From: Tritrichomonas musculus
Taxonomy: Eukaryota > Parabasalia > Tritrichomonadida > Tritrichomonadidae
DNA: 64,000 nucleotides
NCBI GenBank assembly: GCA_039105265.1
Contig: JAPFFF010000008.1
Span: 124,001-188,000 of the forward strand
Direction of reading: 5' to 3'
In this document: one piece after another, positions 12,301 through 27,300 of the stretch
How the letters are laid out: each line of letters opens with the position of its first letter
How positions within the stretch are numbered: position 1 is the first letter of the stretch
The notes under the pieces: model-generated
The model's database searches: none
The model's input: the letters and a program-made list of their open reading frames with translations, nothing else
What the model was told of the DNA's origin: nothing
Program-made: the position numbers and the translations under genes

Positions 12301-15300
12301 AATAGCTGCTGAGCTTAACTCTTTCTCTGACTCGATCTTCGATGATTTATTGGTTGCTGAGCTCATTCCTTTCTCTGATTCAATTTTCGATGATCTGTTG
12401 GCGGCTGAGCTTAACTCTTTCTCTGACTCGATCTTCGATGATCTGTTGGCTGTTGAGCTTAATTCTCTCTCTGATTCAATCTTGGATGATCTGTTGGCGG
12501 CTGAGCTCATTGCTTTATCTGATTCAATCTTCGATGACTTGTTGGCTGTTGAGCTTAATTCTCTCTCTGATTCAAACTTCGATGATCTGTTGGCTGATGA
12601 GCTCATTGCTTTATCTGATTCAATCTTTGATGATCTGTTGGCTGATGAGTTCATTGCTTTATCTGATTCAATCTTTGATGATCTGTTGGCTGATGAGCTC
12701 ATTGCTTTATCTGATTCAAACTTCGATGATTTATTGGCTGTTGAGCTTAACTCTTTCTCGGATTCGATCTTGGATGACTTGTTGGCTGTTGAGCTTAACT
12801 CTTTCTCGGATTCAATCTTTGATGATCTGTTGGCGGATGAGCTCATTGCTTTATCTGATTCAAACTTCGATGATTTATTGGCTGTTGATCTTAATTCTCT
12901 CTCTGACTCAATCTTGGATGACTTGTTGGCTGTTGAGCTTAACTCTTTCTCGGATTCAATCTTCGATGATTTATTAGCAGCTGAGCTCATTGCTTTATCT
13001 GATTCAAACTTCGATGATTTATTGGCTGTTGAGCTTAACTCTTTCTCGGATTCAATCTTCGATGACTTGTTGGCTGTTGAGCTTAACTCTTTCTCGGATT
13101 CGATCTTCGATGATTTATTAGCAGCTGAGCTCATTGCTTTATCTGATTCAAACTTCGATGATTTATTGGCTGTTGAGCTTAATTCTCTCTCTGATTCAAT
13201 CTTGGATGACTTGTTGGCTGTTGAGCTTAACTCTTTCTCGGATTCGATCTTCGATGATTTATTAGCAGCTGAGCTCATTGCTTTATCTGATTCAAACTTC
13301 GAGGACTTGTTGGCTGATGAGATTAATTCTCTCTCTGATTCAATCTTTGATGATCTGTTGGCTGTTGAGCTTAACTCTTTCTCGGATTCAATCTTCGATG
13401 ATTTATTAGCAGCTGAGCTCATTGCTTTATCTGATTCAAACTTCGATGATTTATTGGCTGTTGAGCTTAATTCTCTCTCTGATTCAATCTTGGATGACTT
13501 GTTGGCTGTTGAGCTTAACTCTTTCTCGGATTCGATCTTCGATGATTTATTAGCAGCTGAGCTCATTGCTTTATCTGATTCAAACTTCGAGGACTTGTTG
13601 GCTGATGAGATTAATTCTCTCTCTGATTCAATCTTTGATGATCTGTTGGCTGTTGAGCTTAACTCTTTCTCGGATTCAATCTTCGATGATTTATTAGCAG
13701 CTGAGCTCATTGCTTTATCTGATTCAAACTTCGATGATTTATTGGCTGTTGATCTTAATTCTCTCTCTGACTCAATCTTGGATGACTTGTTGGCTGTTGA
13801 GCTTAACTCTTTCTCGGATTCAATCTTCGATGATTTATTAGCAGCTGAGCTCATTGCTTTATCTGATTCAAACTTCGATGATTTATTGGCTGTTGAGCTT
13901 AACTCTTTCTCGGATTCGATCTTCGATGACTTGTTGGCTGTTGAGCTTAACTCTTTCTCGGATTCAATCTTCGATGATTTATTAGCAGCTGAGCTCATTG
14001 CTTTATCTGATTCAAACTTCGATGATTTATTGGCTGTTGAGCTTAATTCTCTCTCTGATTCAATCTTCGATGACTTGTTGGCTGTTGAGCTTAACTCTTT
14101 CTCGGATTCGATCTTCGATGATTTATTAGCAGCTGAGCTCATTGCTTTATCTGATTCAAACTTCGATGATTTATTGGCTGTTGATCTTAATTCTCTCTCT
14201 GACTCAATCTTGGATGACTTGTTGGCTGTTGAGCTTAATTCTTTCTCGGATTCAATCTTCGATGATTTATTAGCAGCTGAGCTCATTGCTTTATCTGATT
14301 CAAACTTCGATGATTTATTGGCTGTTGAGCTTAACTCTTTCTCGGATTCGATCTTCGATGACTTGTTGGCTGTTGAGCTTAACTCTTTCTCGGATTCAAT
14401 CTTCGATGATTTATTAGCAGCTGAGCTCATTGCTTTATCTGATTCAAACTTCGATGATTTATTGGCTGTTGAGCTTAATTCTCTCTCTGACTCAATCTTG
14501 GATGACTTGTTGGCTGTTGAGCTTAACTCTTTCTCGGATTCGATCTTCGATGATTTATTAGCAGCTGAGCTCATTGCTTTATCTGATTCAAACTTCGAGG
14601 ACTTGTTGGCTGATGAGATTAATTCTCTCTCTGATTCAATCTTTGATGACTTGTTGGCTGTTGAGCTTAACTCTTTCTCGGATTCAATCTTCGATGATTT
14701 ATTAGCAGCTGAGCTCATTGCTTTATCTGATTCAAACTTCGATGATTTATTGGCTGTTGAGCTTAATTCTCTCTCTGACTCAATCTTCGATGACTTGTTG
14801 GCTGTTGAGCTTAACTCTTTCTCGGATTCGATCTTCGATGATTTATTAGCAGCTGAGCTCATTGCTTTATCTGATTCAAACTTCGATGATTTATTGGCTG
14901 TTGAGCTTAATTCTCTCTCTGAATCAATCTTGGATGACTTGTTGGCTGTTGAACTTAACTCTTTCTCGGATTCGATCTTCGATGATTTATTAGCAGCTGA
15001 GCTCATTCCTTTCTCTGATTCAACCTTAGATGGCTTGTTGGCGGCTGAGCTCATTCCTTTCTCTGATTCGATCTTCGATGACTTGTTAGCTGCTGAGATC
15101 ATTCCTTTCTCAGATTCGATCTTCGATGATCTGTTGGCGGCTGAGCTTAACTCTTTCTCTGACTCGATCTTCGATGATCTGTTGGCGGCTGAGCTTAACT
15201 CTTTCTCTGACTCGATCTTCGATGATCTGTTGGCGGCTGAGCTTAACTCTTTCTCTGATTCGATCTTCGATGACTTGTTAGCTGCTGAGATCATTCCTTT

Positions 15301-18300
15301 CTCAGATTCGATCTTCGATGATTTATTGGCTACGGAACTTAACTCTTTCTCTGACTCGATCTTCGATGATTTATTGGCTGCTGAGCTCATTCCTTTCTCT
15401 GATTCAACCTTAGATGACTTGTTGGCGGCTGAATTCATTCCTTTCTCTGATTCAACCTTCGATGATTTATTGGCTGCGGAGCTTAACTCTTTCTCCGACT
15501 CGATCTTCGATGACTTTTTGGTGGCTGAGCTTAATTCTTTCTCTGATTCGATCTTCGATGATTTAATAGCTGCTGAACTCATTCCTTTCTCTGACTCGAT
15601 CTTCGATGACTTGTTAGCTGCAGACCTTAACTCTTTCTCTGACTCGATCTTCGATGATCTGTTGGTTGCAGAGCTTAATTCTTTCTCTAATTCGATCTTC
15701 AAGGATTTGTTGGCTGCTGAACTCATTCCTTTCTCTGATTCAACCTTAGATGACTTGTTAGCTGCTGAGCTCATTCCTTTCTCTGACTCAATCTTCGAGG
15801 ATTTATTGGCTGCTGAGCTTAACTCTTTCTCGGATTCTATCTTCGAGGATTTGTTGGCGGTTGAGCTCATTCCTTTATCTGACTCAATCTTCGATGATTT
15901 AATAGCTGCTGAGCTTAACTCTTTCTCTGACTCGATCTTCGATGATCTGTTGGTTGCAGAGCTTAACTCTTTCTCGGATTCTATCTTCGAGGATTTGTTG
16001 GCTGCTGAGCTCATTCCTTTCTCTGATTCAACCTTAGATGATTTGTTGGCGGCTGAACTCATTCCTTTCTCTGACTCAATCTTAGATGATCTTTTGGCTG
16101 CGGAACTTAATTCTTTCTCTGACTCGATCTTCGATGACTTGTTAGCTGCAGACCTTAACTCTTTCTCGGATTCTATCTTCGATGATCTGTTGGCGGCTGA
16201 GCTTAACTCTTTCTCTGACTCGATCTTCGATGATCTGTTGGCTGCTGAGCTTAACTCTTTCTCGGATTCTATCTTCGAGGATTTGTTGGCTGCTGAACTC
16301 ATTCCTTTCTCTGATTCAACCTTAGATGATCTGTTGGCGGCTGAACTCATTCCTTTCTCTGACTCAATCTTCGAGGATTTGTTGGCTGCGGAACTTAATT
16401 CTTTCTCTGACTCGATCTTCGATGACTTGTTAGCTGCAGACCTTAACTCTTTCTCGGATTCTATCTTCGATGATCTGTTGGCGGCTGAGCTTAACTCTTT
16501 CTCTGACTCGATCTTCGATGATCTGTTGGTTGCAGAGCTTAATTCTTTCTCTAATTCGATCTTCAAGGATTTGTTGGCTGCTGAACTCATTCCTTTCTCT
16601 GATTCAACCTTAGATGACTTGTTAGCTGCTGAGCTCATTCCTTTCTCTGACTCAATCTTCGAGGATTTATTGGCTGCAGACCTTAACTCTTTCTCGGATT
16701 CTATCTTCGATGATCTGTTGGCGGCTGAGCTTAACTCTTTCTCTGACTCGATCTTCGATGATCTGTTGGTTGCAGAGCTTAATTCTTTCTCTAATTCGAT
16801 CTTCAAGGATTTGTTGGCTGCTGAACTCATTCCTTTCTCTGATTCAACCTTAGATGATCTGTTGGCGGCTGAACTCATTCCTTTCTCTGACTCAATCTTC
16901 GAGGATTTGTTGGCTGCGGAACTTAATTCTTTCTCTGACTCGATCTTCGATGACTTGTTAGCTGCAGACCTTAACTCTTTCTCGGATTCTATCTTCGATG
17001 ATCTGTTGGCGGCTGAGCTTAACTCTTTCTCTGACTCGATCTTAGATGATCTGTTGGTTGCAGAGCTTAATTCTTTCTCTAATTCGATCTTCAAGGATTT
17101 GTTGGCTGCTGAACTCATTCCTTTCTCTGATTCAACCTTAGATGACTTGTTAGCTGCTGAGCTCATTCCTTTCTCTGATTCGATCTTCGATGACTTGTTA
17201 GCTGCTGAGCTCATTCCTTTCTCTGACTCAATCTTCGAGGATTTATTGGCTGCTGAGCTTAACTCTTTCTCGGATTCTATCTTCGAGGATTTGTTGGCGG
17301 TTGAGCTCATTCCTTTTTCTGACTCAATCTTCGATGATTTAATAGCTGCTGAGCTTAATTCTTTCTCGGATTCTATCTTCAATGATCTGTTGGCTGCTGA
17401 ACTCATTCCTTTCTCTGATTCAACCTTAGATGACTTGTTAGCTGCTGAGCTCATTCCTTTCTCTGACTCAATCTTCGAGGATTTATTGGCTGCTGAGCTT
17501 AACTCTTTCTCTGACTCGATCTTCGATGATCTGTTGGCGGCTGAGCTCATTCCTTTCTCTGACTCGATCTTCGATGATCTGTTGGCTGCTGAGCTCATTC
17601 CTTTCTCTGACTCAATCTTCGAGGATTTATTGGCTGCAGACCTTAACTCTTTCTCGGATTCTATCTTCGATGATCTGTTGGCAGCTATGCTTAATTCTTT
17701 CTCTAATTCGATCTTCAAGGATTTGTTGGCTGCTGAACTCATTCCTTTCTCTGATTCAACCTTAGATGACTTGTTAGCTGCTGAGCTCATTCCTTTCTCT
17801 GATTCGATCTTCGATGACTTGTTAGCTGCTGAGCTCATTCCTTTCTCTGACTCAATCTTCGAGGATTTATTGGCTGCTGAGCTTAACTCTTTCTCTGACT
17901 CGATCTTCGATGATCTGTTGGCGGCTGAGCTCATTCCTTTCTCTGACTCGATCTTCGATGACTTGTTGGCTGCGGAACTTAATTCTTTCTCTGACTCGAT
18001 CTTCGATGATCTGTTGGCTGCTGAGCTCATTCCTTTCTCTGATTCGATCTTCGATGACTTGTTAGCTGCTGAGCTCATTCCTTTCTCTGACTCAATCTTC
18101 GAGGATTTATTGGCTGCAGACCTTAACTCTTTCTCTGACTCAATCTTCGATGACTTGTTGGCTGCGGAACTTAACTCTTTCTCGGATTCTATCTTCGAGG
18201 ATTTGTTGGCTGCTGAACTCATTCCTTTCTCTGATTCAACCTTAGATGACTTGTTAGCTGCTGAGCTCATTCCTTTCTCTGACTCAATCTTCGATGACTT

Positions 18301-21300
18301 GTTGGCTGCTGAGCTCATTGCTTTCTCTGACTCAATCTTCGATGACTTGTTAGCTGCTGAGCTCATTACTTTCTCTAATTCAATCTTGGATGACTTGTTG
18401 GCTGCTGAGCTCATTGCTTTCTCTGACTCAACCTTGGATGATTTATTGGCTGCAGAGTTTACCTCTTTCTCTGATTCGATCTTCGATGATCTGTTGGCTG
18501 CGGAACTTAATTCTTTCTCTGACTCAACCTTGGATGATTTGTTGGCTGCAGAGTTTACCTCTTTCTCTAATTCAATCTTGGATGACTTGTTGGCTGCTGA
18601 GCTCATTGCTTTCTCTGACTCAACCTTGGATGATTTATTGGCTGCAGAGTTTACCTCTTTCTCTGATTCGATCTTCGATGATCTGTTGGCTACGGAACTT
18701 AATTCTTTCTCTGACTCAACCTTGGATGATTTGTTGGCTGCAGAGTTTACCTCTTTCTCTAATTCAATCTTGGATGACTTGTTGGCTGCTGAGCTCATTG
18801 CTTTCTCTGACTCAACCTTGGATGATTTATTGGCTGCAGAGTTTACCTCTTTCTCTGATTCGATCTTCGATGATCTGTTGGCTACGGAACTTAATTCTTT
18901 CTCTGACTCAACCTTGGATGATTTATTGGCTGCAGAGTTTACCTCTTTCTCTAATTCAATCTTGGATGACTTGTTGGCTGCTGAGCTCATTGCTTTCTCT
19001 GACTCAACCTTGGATGATTTATTGGCTGCAGAGTTTACCTCTTTCTCTGATTCGATCTTCGATGATCTGTTGGCTGCGGAACTTAATTCTTTCTCTGACT
19101 CAACCTTGGATGATTTATTGGCTGCCTTCTTTTCGATTTCGCTTAATGATTTATCAGAGATCCACCATTGTTTGTTCAACAATTGATTATTATTATCATC
19201 AACTGTTTCTTCTTGCTTAATTAATTCTGATTGTGTCTCCATATATGATGATTCTGCATAACTTGAAATTGAATCTTCATATTTAAGTTCAATTTTTTCT
19301 GCTTTCTTTTCTCTATGATTTGAATCTGATTTTTGTTCTTCTAAATTTATTTTGGAAGTATGATCTCTTTCATTATTTGAGATATCATCACTAAGTAAAT
19401 TATCTAACAAAGATTTCTCAATGTTGATTGATGCGCTATTTTTCTTGTTTGGCTGAGAATTTATTATTTCATCATTGATTATAATCTGTTTCAAAGCGGA
19501 TGAGCTGAGTTCTTTCTCTGATTCAATCTTAGATTGCTTATTGGCAGATGAACTAAGTTCTTTCTCTGATTCAATCTTAGATTGTCTGTTAGCTGATGAG
19601 CTGAGTTCTTTCTCTGATTCAACTTTTGTTTGTTTATGTGAAGCTGAACTGAGTTCTTTCTCTGACTCGACTTTAATTTGTTTATGTGAAGCTGAACTGA
19701 GTTCTTTCTCTGATTCAATCTTAGATTGCTTATTGGCAGATGAGCTGAGTCCTTTCTCTGATTCAATCTTAGATTGTCTGTTAGTCGATGAGCTGAGTTC
19801 TTTCTCTGATTCAATCTTAGATTGTCTGTTAGCCGATGAACTGAGTTCTTTCTCTGATTCAACTTTTGTTTGTTTATGTGAAGCTGAACTGAGTTCTTTC
19901 TCTGATTCAACTTTGGTTTGTTTATGAGAAGCTGAACTGAGTCCTTTCTCTGATTCAACTTTGGTTTGTTTATGAGAAGCTGAACTGAGTCCTTTCTCTG
20001 ATTCAATTTTTGTTTGTTTATGTGAAGCTGAACTGAGTTCTTTCTCTGACTCGACTTTAATTTGTTTATGTGAAGATGAACTGAGTTCTCTCTCTGATTC
20101 AATCTTAGATTGTCTGTTAGCTGATGAGCTGAGTTCTTTCTCTGATTCAACTTTTGTTTGTTTATGTGAAGCTGAACTGAGTTCTTTCTCTGACTCGACT
20201 TTAATTTGTTTATGTGAAGCTGAACTGAGTTCTTTCTCTGATTCAATCTTAGATTGCTTATTGGCAGATGAGCTGAGTCCTTTCTCTGATTCAATCTTAG
20301 ATTGCTTATTGGCAGATGAACTGAGTTCTTTCTCTGATTCAATCTTAGATTGCTTATTGGCAGATGAACTGAGTTCTTTCTCTGATTCAATCTTAGATTG
20401 TCTGTTAGCCGATGAGCTGAGTTCTTTCTCTGATTCAATCTTAGATTGCTTATTGGCAGATGAGCTGAGTTCTTTCTCTGATTCAATCTTAGATTGTCTG
20501 TTAGCTGATGAGCTGAGTTCTTTCTCTGATTCAATCTTAGATTGCTTATTGGCAGATGAGCTGAGTCCTTTCTCTGATTCAATCTTAGATTGTCTGTTAG
20601 CTGATGAGCTGAGTTCTTTCTCTGATTCAATCTTAGATTGCTTATTGGCAGATGAGCTGAGTCCTTTCTCTGATTCAATCTTAGATTGTCTGTTAGCTGA
20701 TGAGCTGAGTTCTTTCTCTGATTCAATCTTAGATTGCTTATTGGCAGATGAGCTGAGTCCTTTCTCTGATTCAATCTTAGATTGTCTGTTAGCTGATGAG
20801 CTGAGTTCTTTCTCTGATTCAATCTTAGATTGTCTGTTAGCCGATGAACTGAGTTCTTTCTCTGATTCAATCTTAGATTGCTTATTGGCAGATGAACTGA
20901 GTCCTTTCTCTGATTCAATCTTAGATTGTCTGTTAGCCGATGAGCTGAGTTCTTTCTCTGATTCAATCTTAGATTGTCTGTTAGCTGATGAGCTGAGTTC
21001 TTTCTCTGATTCAATCTTAGATTGTCTGTTAGCCGATGAGCTGAGTTCTTTCTCTGATTCAATCTTAGATTGCTTATTGGCAGATGAACTGAGTTCTTTC
21101 TCTGATTCAATCTTAGATTGTCTGTTAGCCGATGAACTGAGTTCTTTCTCTGATTCAATCTTAGATTGCTTATTGGCAGATGAACTAAGTTCTTTCTCTG
21201 ATTCAATCTTAGATTGTCTGTTAGCTGATGAGCTGAGTTCTTTCTCTGATTCAATCTTAGATTGTCTGTTAGCCGATGAGCTGAGTTCTTTCTCTGATTC

Positions 21301-24300
21301 AATCTTAGATTGTCTGTTAGCCGATGAGCTGAGTTCTTTCTCTGATTCAATCTTAGATTGTCTGTTAGCCGATGAACTGAGTTCTTTCTCTGATTCAATC
21401 TTAGATTGCTTATTGGCAGATGAACTAAGTTCTTTCTCTGATTCAATCTTAGATTGTCTGTTAGCTGATGAGCTGAGTTCTTTCTCTGATTCAATCTTAG
21501 ATTGTCTGTTAGCCGATGAGCTGAGTTCTTTCTCTGATTCAATCTTAGATTGCTTATTGGCAGATGAACTGAGTTCTTTCTCTGATTCAATCTTAGATTG
21601 TCTGTTAGCCGATGAACTGAGTTCTTTCTCTGATTCAATCTTAGATTGCTTATTGGCAGATGAACTAAGTTCTTTCTCTGATTCAATCTTAGATTGTCTG
21701 TTAGCTGATGAACTGAGTTCTTTCTCTTGTTCAATCTTAGATTGTCTGTTAGCCGATGAACTGAGTTCTTTCTCTGATTCAACTTTGGTTTGTTTATGTG
21801 AAGCTGAACTGAGTTCTTTCTCTGGTTCAATCTTATATTGTCTGTTAGCCGATGAACTGAGTTCTTTCTCTGATTCAACTTTGGTTTGTTTATGAGAAGC
21901 TGAACTGAGTTCTTTCTCTTGTTCAATCTTAGATTGCTTATTGGCAGATGAACTGAGTTCTTTCTCTGATTCAATCTTAGATTGTCTGTTAGCCGATGAG
22001 CTGAGTTCTTTCTCTTGTTCAATCTTAGATTGCTTATTGGCAGATGAACTGAGTTCTTTCTCTGATTCAACTTTGGTTTGTTTATGAGAAGCTGAACTGA
22101 GTTCTTTCTCTGATTCAATCTTAGATTGCTTATTGGCAGATGAACTGAGTTCTTTCTCTGATTCAATCTTAGATTGTCTGTTAGCTGATGAGCTGAGTTC
22201 TTTCTCTTGTTCAATCTTAGATTGCTTATTGGCAGATGAACTGAGTTCTTTCTCTGATTCAACTTTGGTTTGTTTATGAGAAGCTGAACTGAGTTCTTTC
22301 TCTGATTCAATCTTAGATTGCTTATTGGCAGATGAACTAAGTTCTTTCTCTGATTCAATCTTAGATTGTCTGTTAGCTGATGAACTGAGTTCTTTCTCTT
22401 GTTCAACCTTAGATTGTCTGTAAGCGGATGAGCTGAGTTCTTTCTCTGATTCAACTTTGGTTTGTTTATGTGAAGCTGAACTGAGTTCTTTCTCTTGTTC
22501 AATCTTAGATTGTCTGTTAGCCGATGAACTGAGTTCTTTCTCTGATTCAACTTTGGTTTGTTTATGTGAAACTGAACTGAGTTCTTTCTCTTGTTCAATC
22601 TTAGATTGCTTATTGGCAGATGAACTGAGTTCTTTCTCTGATTCAATCTTAGATTGTCTGTTAGCCGATGAGCTGAGTTCTTTCTCTGATTCAATCTTAG
22701 ATTGCTTATTGGCAGATGAACTGAGTTCTTTCTCTGATTCAACTTTGGTTTGTTTATGAGAAGCTGAACTGAGTTCTTTCTCTGATTCAATCTTAGATTG
22801 CTTACTGGCAGATGAACTGAGTCCTTTCTCTGATTCAACCTTAGATTGTCTGTTAGTTATTAAATTGAGTTCTTTTTCTGATTCAGCTTCTGATTGTTTG
22901 TTAGCTTCTGAGCCGAATTCTTTTTCTTGTTCAACTTTAGACTGTATACTAGCCACTGGAGTGAGTTCCTTCTCTGATTCAGCCTTGGATAGTTTATGAA
23001 GTGATGAACTTTGATCCTTCTCTTGTTCAACTTTGAATTGCTTGTTAACAGTTGAACTTAGTTCTTTCTCTTGTTCAACGTTAGATTGTTTATAAGTAGA
23101 TGAACTGAGTTCTCCCTCTAGTTCAATCATAGATTGATTGTTAGCTGCTGAATTGAGTCTTTTTTCTGATTCTATATTTGATGAATTATGAATTACTGAG
23201 CTGAGTTCTCTTTCTGGTTCAACCATAGAATTTATTACTTTCTCAGATTCAATTTTTGGCAAATCACTAATTGCTGCATCTATTTCTTTTTCTGAATCAC
23301 AGTTTATAGATCTATTTGTTTCTGAATCAATATTATTATCAGAATCAATATTAGATGGTTTTGCAGGTCTAATTCTAAATCTTTTACTAGACGAAGAGCT
23401 TATGATTCTTTCTGGATCTATTCTGCTTAATTTGTGTCTTTCAGAGTTTGACGACTTGTCAGATTCAAATTTAAGTGATTTATTTTTTGAACTGTCAATT
23501 TTTTCTGATTCTATTATGTTCTCTTTATAAGTGGCTGAGCTGAAAGATTTTGCGTCTTCACTTAGTTCTTTTAATGATGTCTGCCTATGAACAGCAGAGC
23601 TTAATTTTTTGTTGGCTGCTGAACTCAATGATTTATAGGATAACAAATCATTTTCATTATTTTGCGAAGCATTCATTGGTTTCTCCAAATCAATTTTGTT
23701 TTCATTATTGAATTTATTATTTGTTATTTTTTCATTAACATCTAATTCATCATTCATTGGCTGAGAATATATTGTTTCATTCTTTTGTTTAGGTATTGAT
23801 TCCGAATTTGCTTCTTCATTTTGTTTATCATTTATTTGCACATCTGATAATGATGAATTTTTAATTTTGGATGAAGATGAACTCTTTTTATTGTGTTGGT
23901 TTTCTCTTTCAATTTGTAATGCTTCAGATACTGTGTAATCATCGTTGTTTGAAGATTGGGCAGTTTGTTTGGAACTTAATTCGAAAATATGTGAAGCAGA
24001 ATCTAATTTTTCTTCCTTTTGTATTTCATTTGAATTTGATTCTTTGTATTTATTTGAAGAACTATGTTTCTTTATCATTGGTTTAACTTTACTTTCATCA
24101 TTTGATGAATCAGTTCTTAATTTATGAGATTTTTCTGAGTGTGAATTATTTCTTGATGAAGAACTTGATTTCCTAACTTTTATAATAAATCTTTTGGTCT
24201 TTCCTGATGAGTTAGTGTGATGAGAATCACCATCCAAATCATCAACTGGTTGCTTTTTTCTAATTATCTCAACTCTATTTGATCTATTTGATCTATTTGA

Positions 24301-27300
24301 GCCTTCACTTGCTGATCTTCGTGATCCTGATGACTCTGTATTTCTTGATGATGAGCTTGATATTCTTACTTTTTTGATCAATCTTCTTTTTTTGTTTTCA
24401 TAGGATTTTGGTGATCTGTTTGAATTCAATTTCTCTTTTTCCACTTTTTCATTGTCCTCCTTTTGATCAGCATCATCAGATTGATCATTTGTAATTCTAT
24501 TTGATTTTGATGATTGGAACTTTATTGATGAGCAACTTTGATTGATTTCATCTTCTTTATTTTGATCATCTTTATATCCAATTTCACTTTGAGATCTGAA
24601 TGTTTTAGACGATTCTTCTTTCTTTTGAATATCAGCAAGATTGGGTAGCCTCAATGATACATTTCGTGATACTATTTTATTTTGATTGTCCTCATCAGAT
24701 TGTGTTTCACTAGAATCTTCATTGTACTCCATTTCTTTTAATGATTTGAGTGAAGCTAAAATTTCTTCTTTGTTTGTTGTCTGCACTTTCTCATTTATCT
24801 TATTCGAAACATCAATTTGTGTGTCAATTTTATTTTCTTGTGTATCAATTAAATCAGCCTTTTCTGGATTTTCTTGATGATCTTTTTCAATATTATTAGT
24901 TTCACATATTGATTTATGGTCTTTTAATGGTTTATTTTTTATATTCATTTCCTTTTGATTGCTAATTTCTTCTTCTAAATCAATTTCTCTCGTTTGAACT
25001 TCTTTTAATTGTCTTTGTGATTCATTAGTTTCATCATTTTGTGTGTATAAGGATGAAAATTTGCTCAAAGACTCCAATAATTCTTCATAATTAGTTGAAT
25101 CTTCTTGATTTTCTTGTTGGTTCATTTGTTTCTGTAATCGCTTCAATCTCTGTCTTTCAATGATGTATTTACGGAATTGAGATAGATCAATGTCACTTGT
25201 CTGAACAGACTTTTCTTCTCTTTCTAGTAATTCCGTCAAATTAAGTAATGGTCTAAATAAATCATCATCATTTTGTTCAGTGTCAGCAGTATCTTTTTGT
25301 CTAGTTAAAGAATCTTCTTTAGCATCGTTTTCTCTATTTTTATCTTCGGGAGAATTTTCAAAATAACTCTGTTTAATATTGGGTGGCTCATTTAACTCAT
25401 TTGTCGTGTTATTATTAATATTATTCTGTTCAATATTTTTGGGAAGGTCTATTTGATCTGCTTCTGGCATCTCTTCTTCTTCAATTTGAATCATATTGTC
25501 TTGTTCCTCTTGTAAATCCAAGTTTGAAGTATTATTATTGTTTGATTGGATCTTTTCATCAGGTTGTTTTTCTTCTTCATCATCTATTATTTCGATTCTT
25601 GGTTGGACTTTTTTGTTTTGAACATCATCAGGTCTTAGTAATTCACCTTGGTTTTGCAAAGGAATCATTTGGTCTTGATTTATATTTTGTGTTGTTTGAT
25701 ATATTTGTTGCTCGTTTTGTATTTGATTCAATTGATTATGTGATATGTTTATGTTTTGTATTGTTCTGTATATTTTCTTCTGATTTTGTATTTGGTTTGT
25801 TTGATTAAACGACACATTAATATTTTGGGTTATTTCATGTATCTCTAGCTCATTTGGTAATTGAGAAATGTTATTCTTTCCAGTTATTGATGTTATTGGT
25901 TCAACTGATTGTTGAATGTTCCTTGGTTGAATCAACTGGTGCTCATTGTTATGTTCATCCATATTGTTGGGTTCCTCTTCATTATTGAGTTCTTCTACAT
26001 TATTTTTATCTTCTTGATTGTTGTTTTCTTCATCTTTGTTGTGAATTCCTTCATCGTTTTGTTCTTCATCATTGTTGTGAACTTCTTGTAATTCATCTTT
26101 TTGGTCTTCAAATGAATTCTTTTTTGTCTCTGATAGATTGATTATTTGATTTTGTTCTCTTTCTTCATTTTGTCTGATTGTTTTTTTATTGTGTTCTTCA
26201 TCTTCTTGGTTTCTTTTACCATCATTGTTCTCTATTTGATTATGATCTTTTTGTTCATCTTCATTATCAATAAGTAACGAATTTTCAAATCTCATAGATG
26301 AATCGATTTGGAGTTTTGTTGGTGTGCTAGCTTGTTTATTTGTGAATTGGTTGCTGCCTCTATCATTGCTTGGCTCTTTAGCAACGATGTCTCTTTGAAT
26401 TGGAAGTTGTTCATGTGATCCAATTTGAGGATTCATAGTTTTTTTCTGTTTATTATGTTGTCCTTCAATCAATTGGGATTCATTATCTTTCTTCAATGGA
26501 CTTTCTTTTATGTTCTTTGGGCCTCTCTTCATATTTTGTGAAGCTTTCTTTATGCCCTGTGGGTTCTCTTTTGAGTTTCTTGGATTTCGTTTATCAGTTT
26601 GTTCTTTCTTAGGTGACTCTTCTCTTTCTTCATTTTTAAATGGCTTACTTTTGAATTTAATATGATCGGTTTGCGTTCCTTGTACTATTTTTGTTTGAAT
26701 TGGCTTTTTTGGTGATTCGTTTGATTTGTTGTATTGTTTATTTAACGTTTCTGTATTTGAACCTTTTTCTTTGGCTCGTTCTTCATCATTTACTTTTCTG
26801 GGTGATTTTTTGGCTTTTTTGATAAGAGCTGGTGATTGTGTAGATTTATCTTCTTTTAACTTGATTTCATCTTTTTGAATTTGATTTGATCGTCTTTTCG
26901 GCTCATTAATCGAATTCAAAGATTCGTTGAAATCGTTTTTATTTTGCTTTCTATTGTAGTTTCTAGGCAGTTGGAACCATTCTTTTTCTCTGTCTGGTTC
27001 TTCCCTTAAGTACACTTGAGACTCATTCAGAAATTTCTGAGACTCATCAAAAAGTTTATTCAATTGATCAAAACTATTCTGAGGTCTCTGAATTTTAACT
27101 TCTTCATTCAATTCATCATCATCAAGTGGAATAATCATTCTTAATAGATTATTTTGCAAATCTTCTTCATTTTTACTTTTTTGATTATTTGACCTTTCAT
27201 GGTGAATTGCATCATCACTTGAATTATTTGAAGTATTTTGAGATTCTTCCTCCTTATACTGCAAATCAGATAAGTGATTATAAGACCCATTTAAGTGCTT

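Noticed and set aside
2300-19186. Very long open frames on the plus strand (823, 988 and 3,469 codons) opposite the giant gene
   Set aside because: They coincide exactly with the repeat blocks and end where the blocks end. The 48- and 93-bp units simply lack TCA, TTA and CTA in the matching phase. Only the minus frame runs through all the unique spacers and has an initiator.
19491-22838. A 1,115-codon minus-strand frame inside block A in a different phase
   Set aside because: It is an out-of-phase reading of the same 48-bp units, confined to the array.
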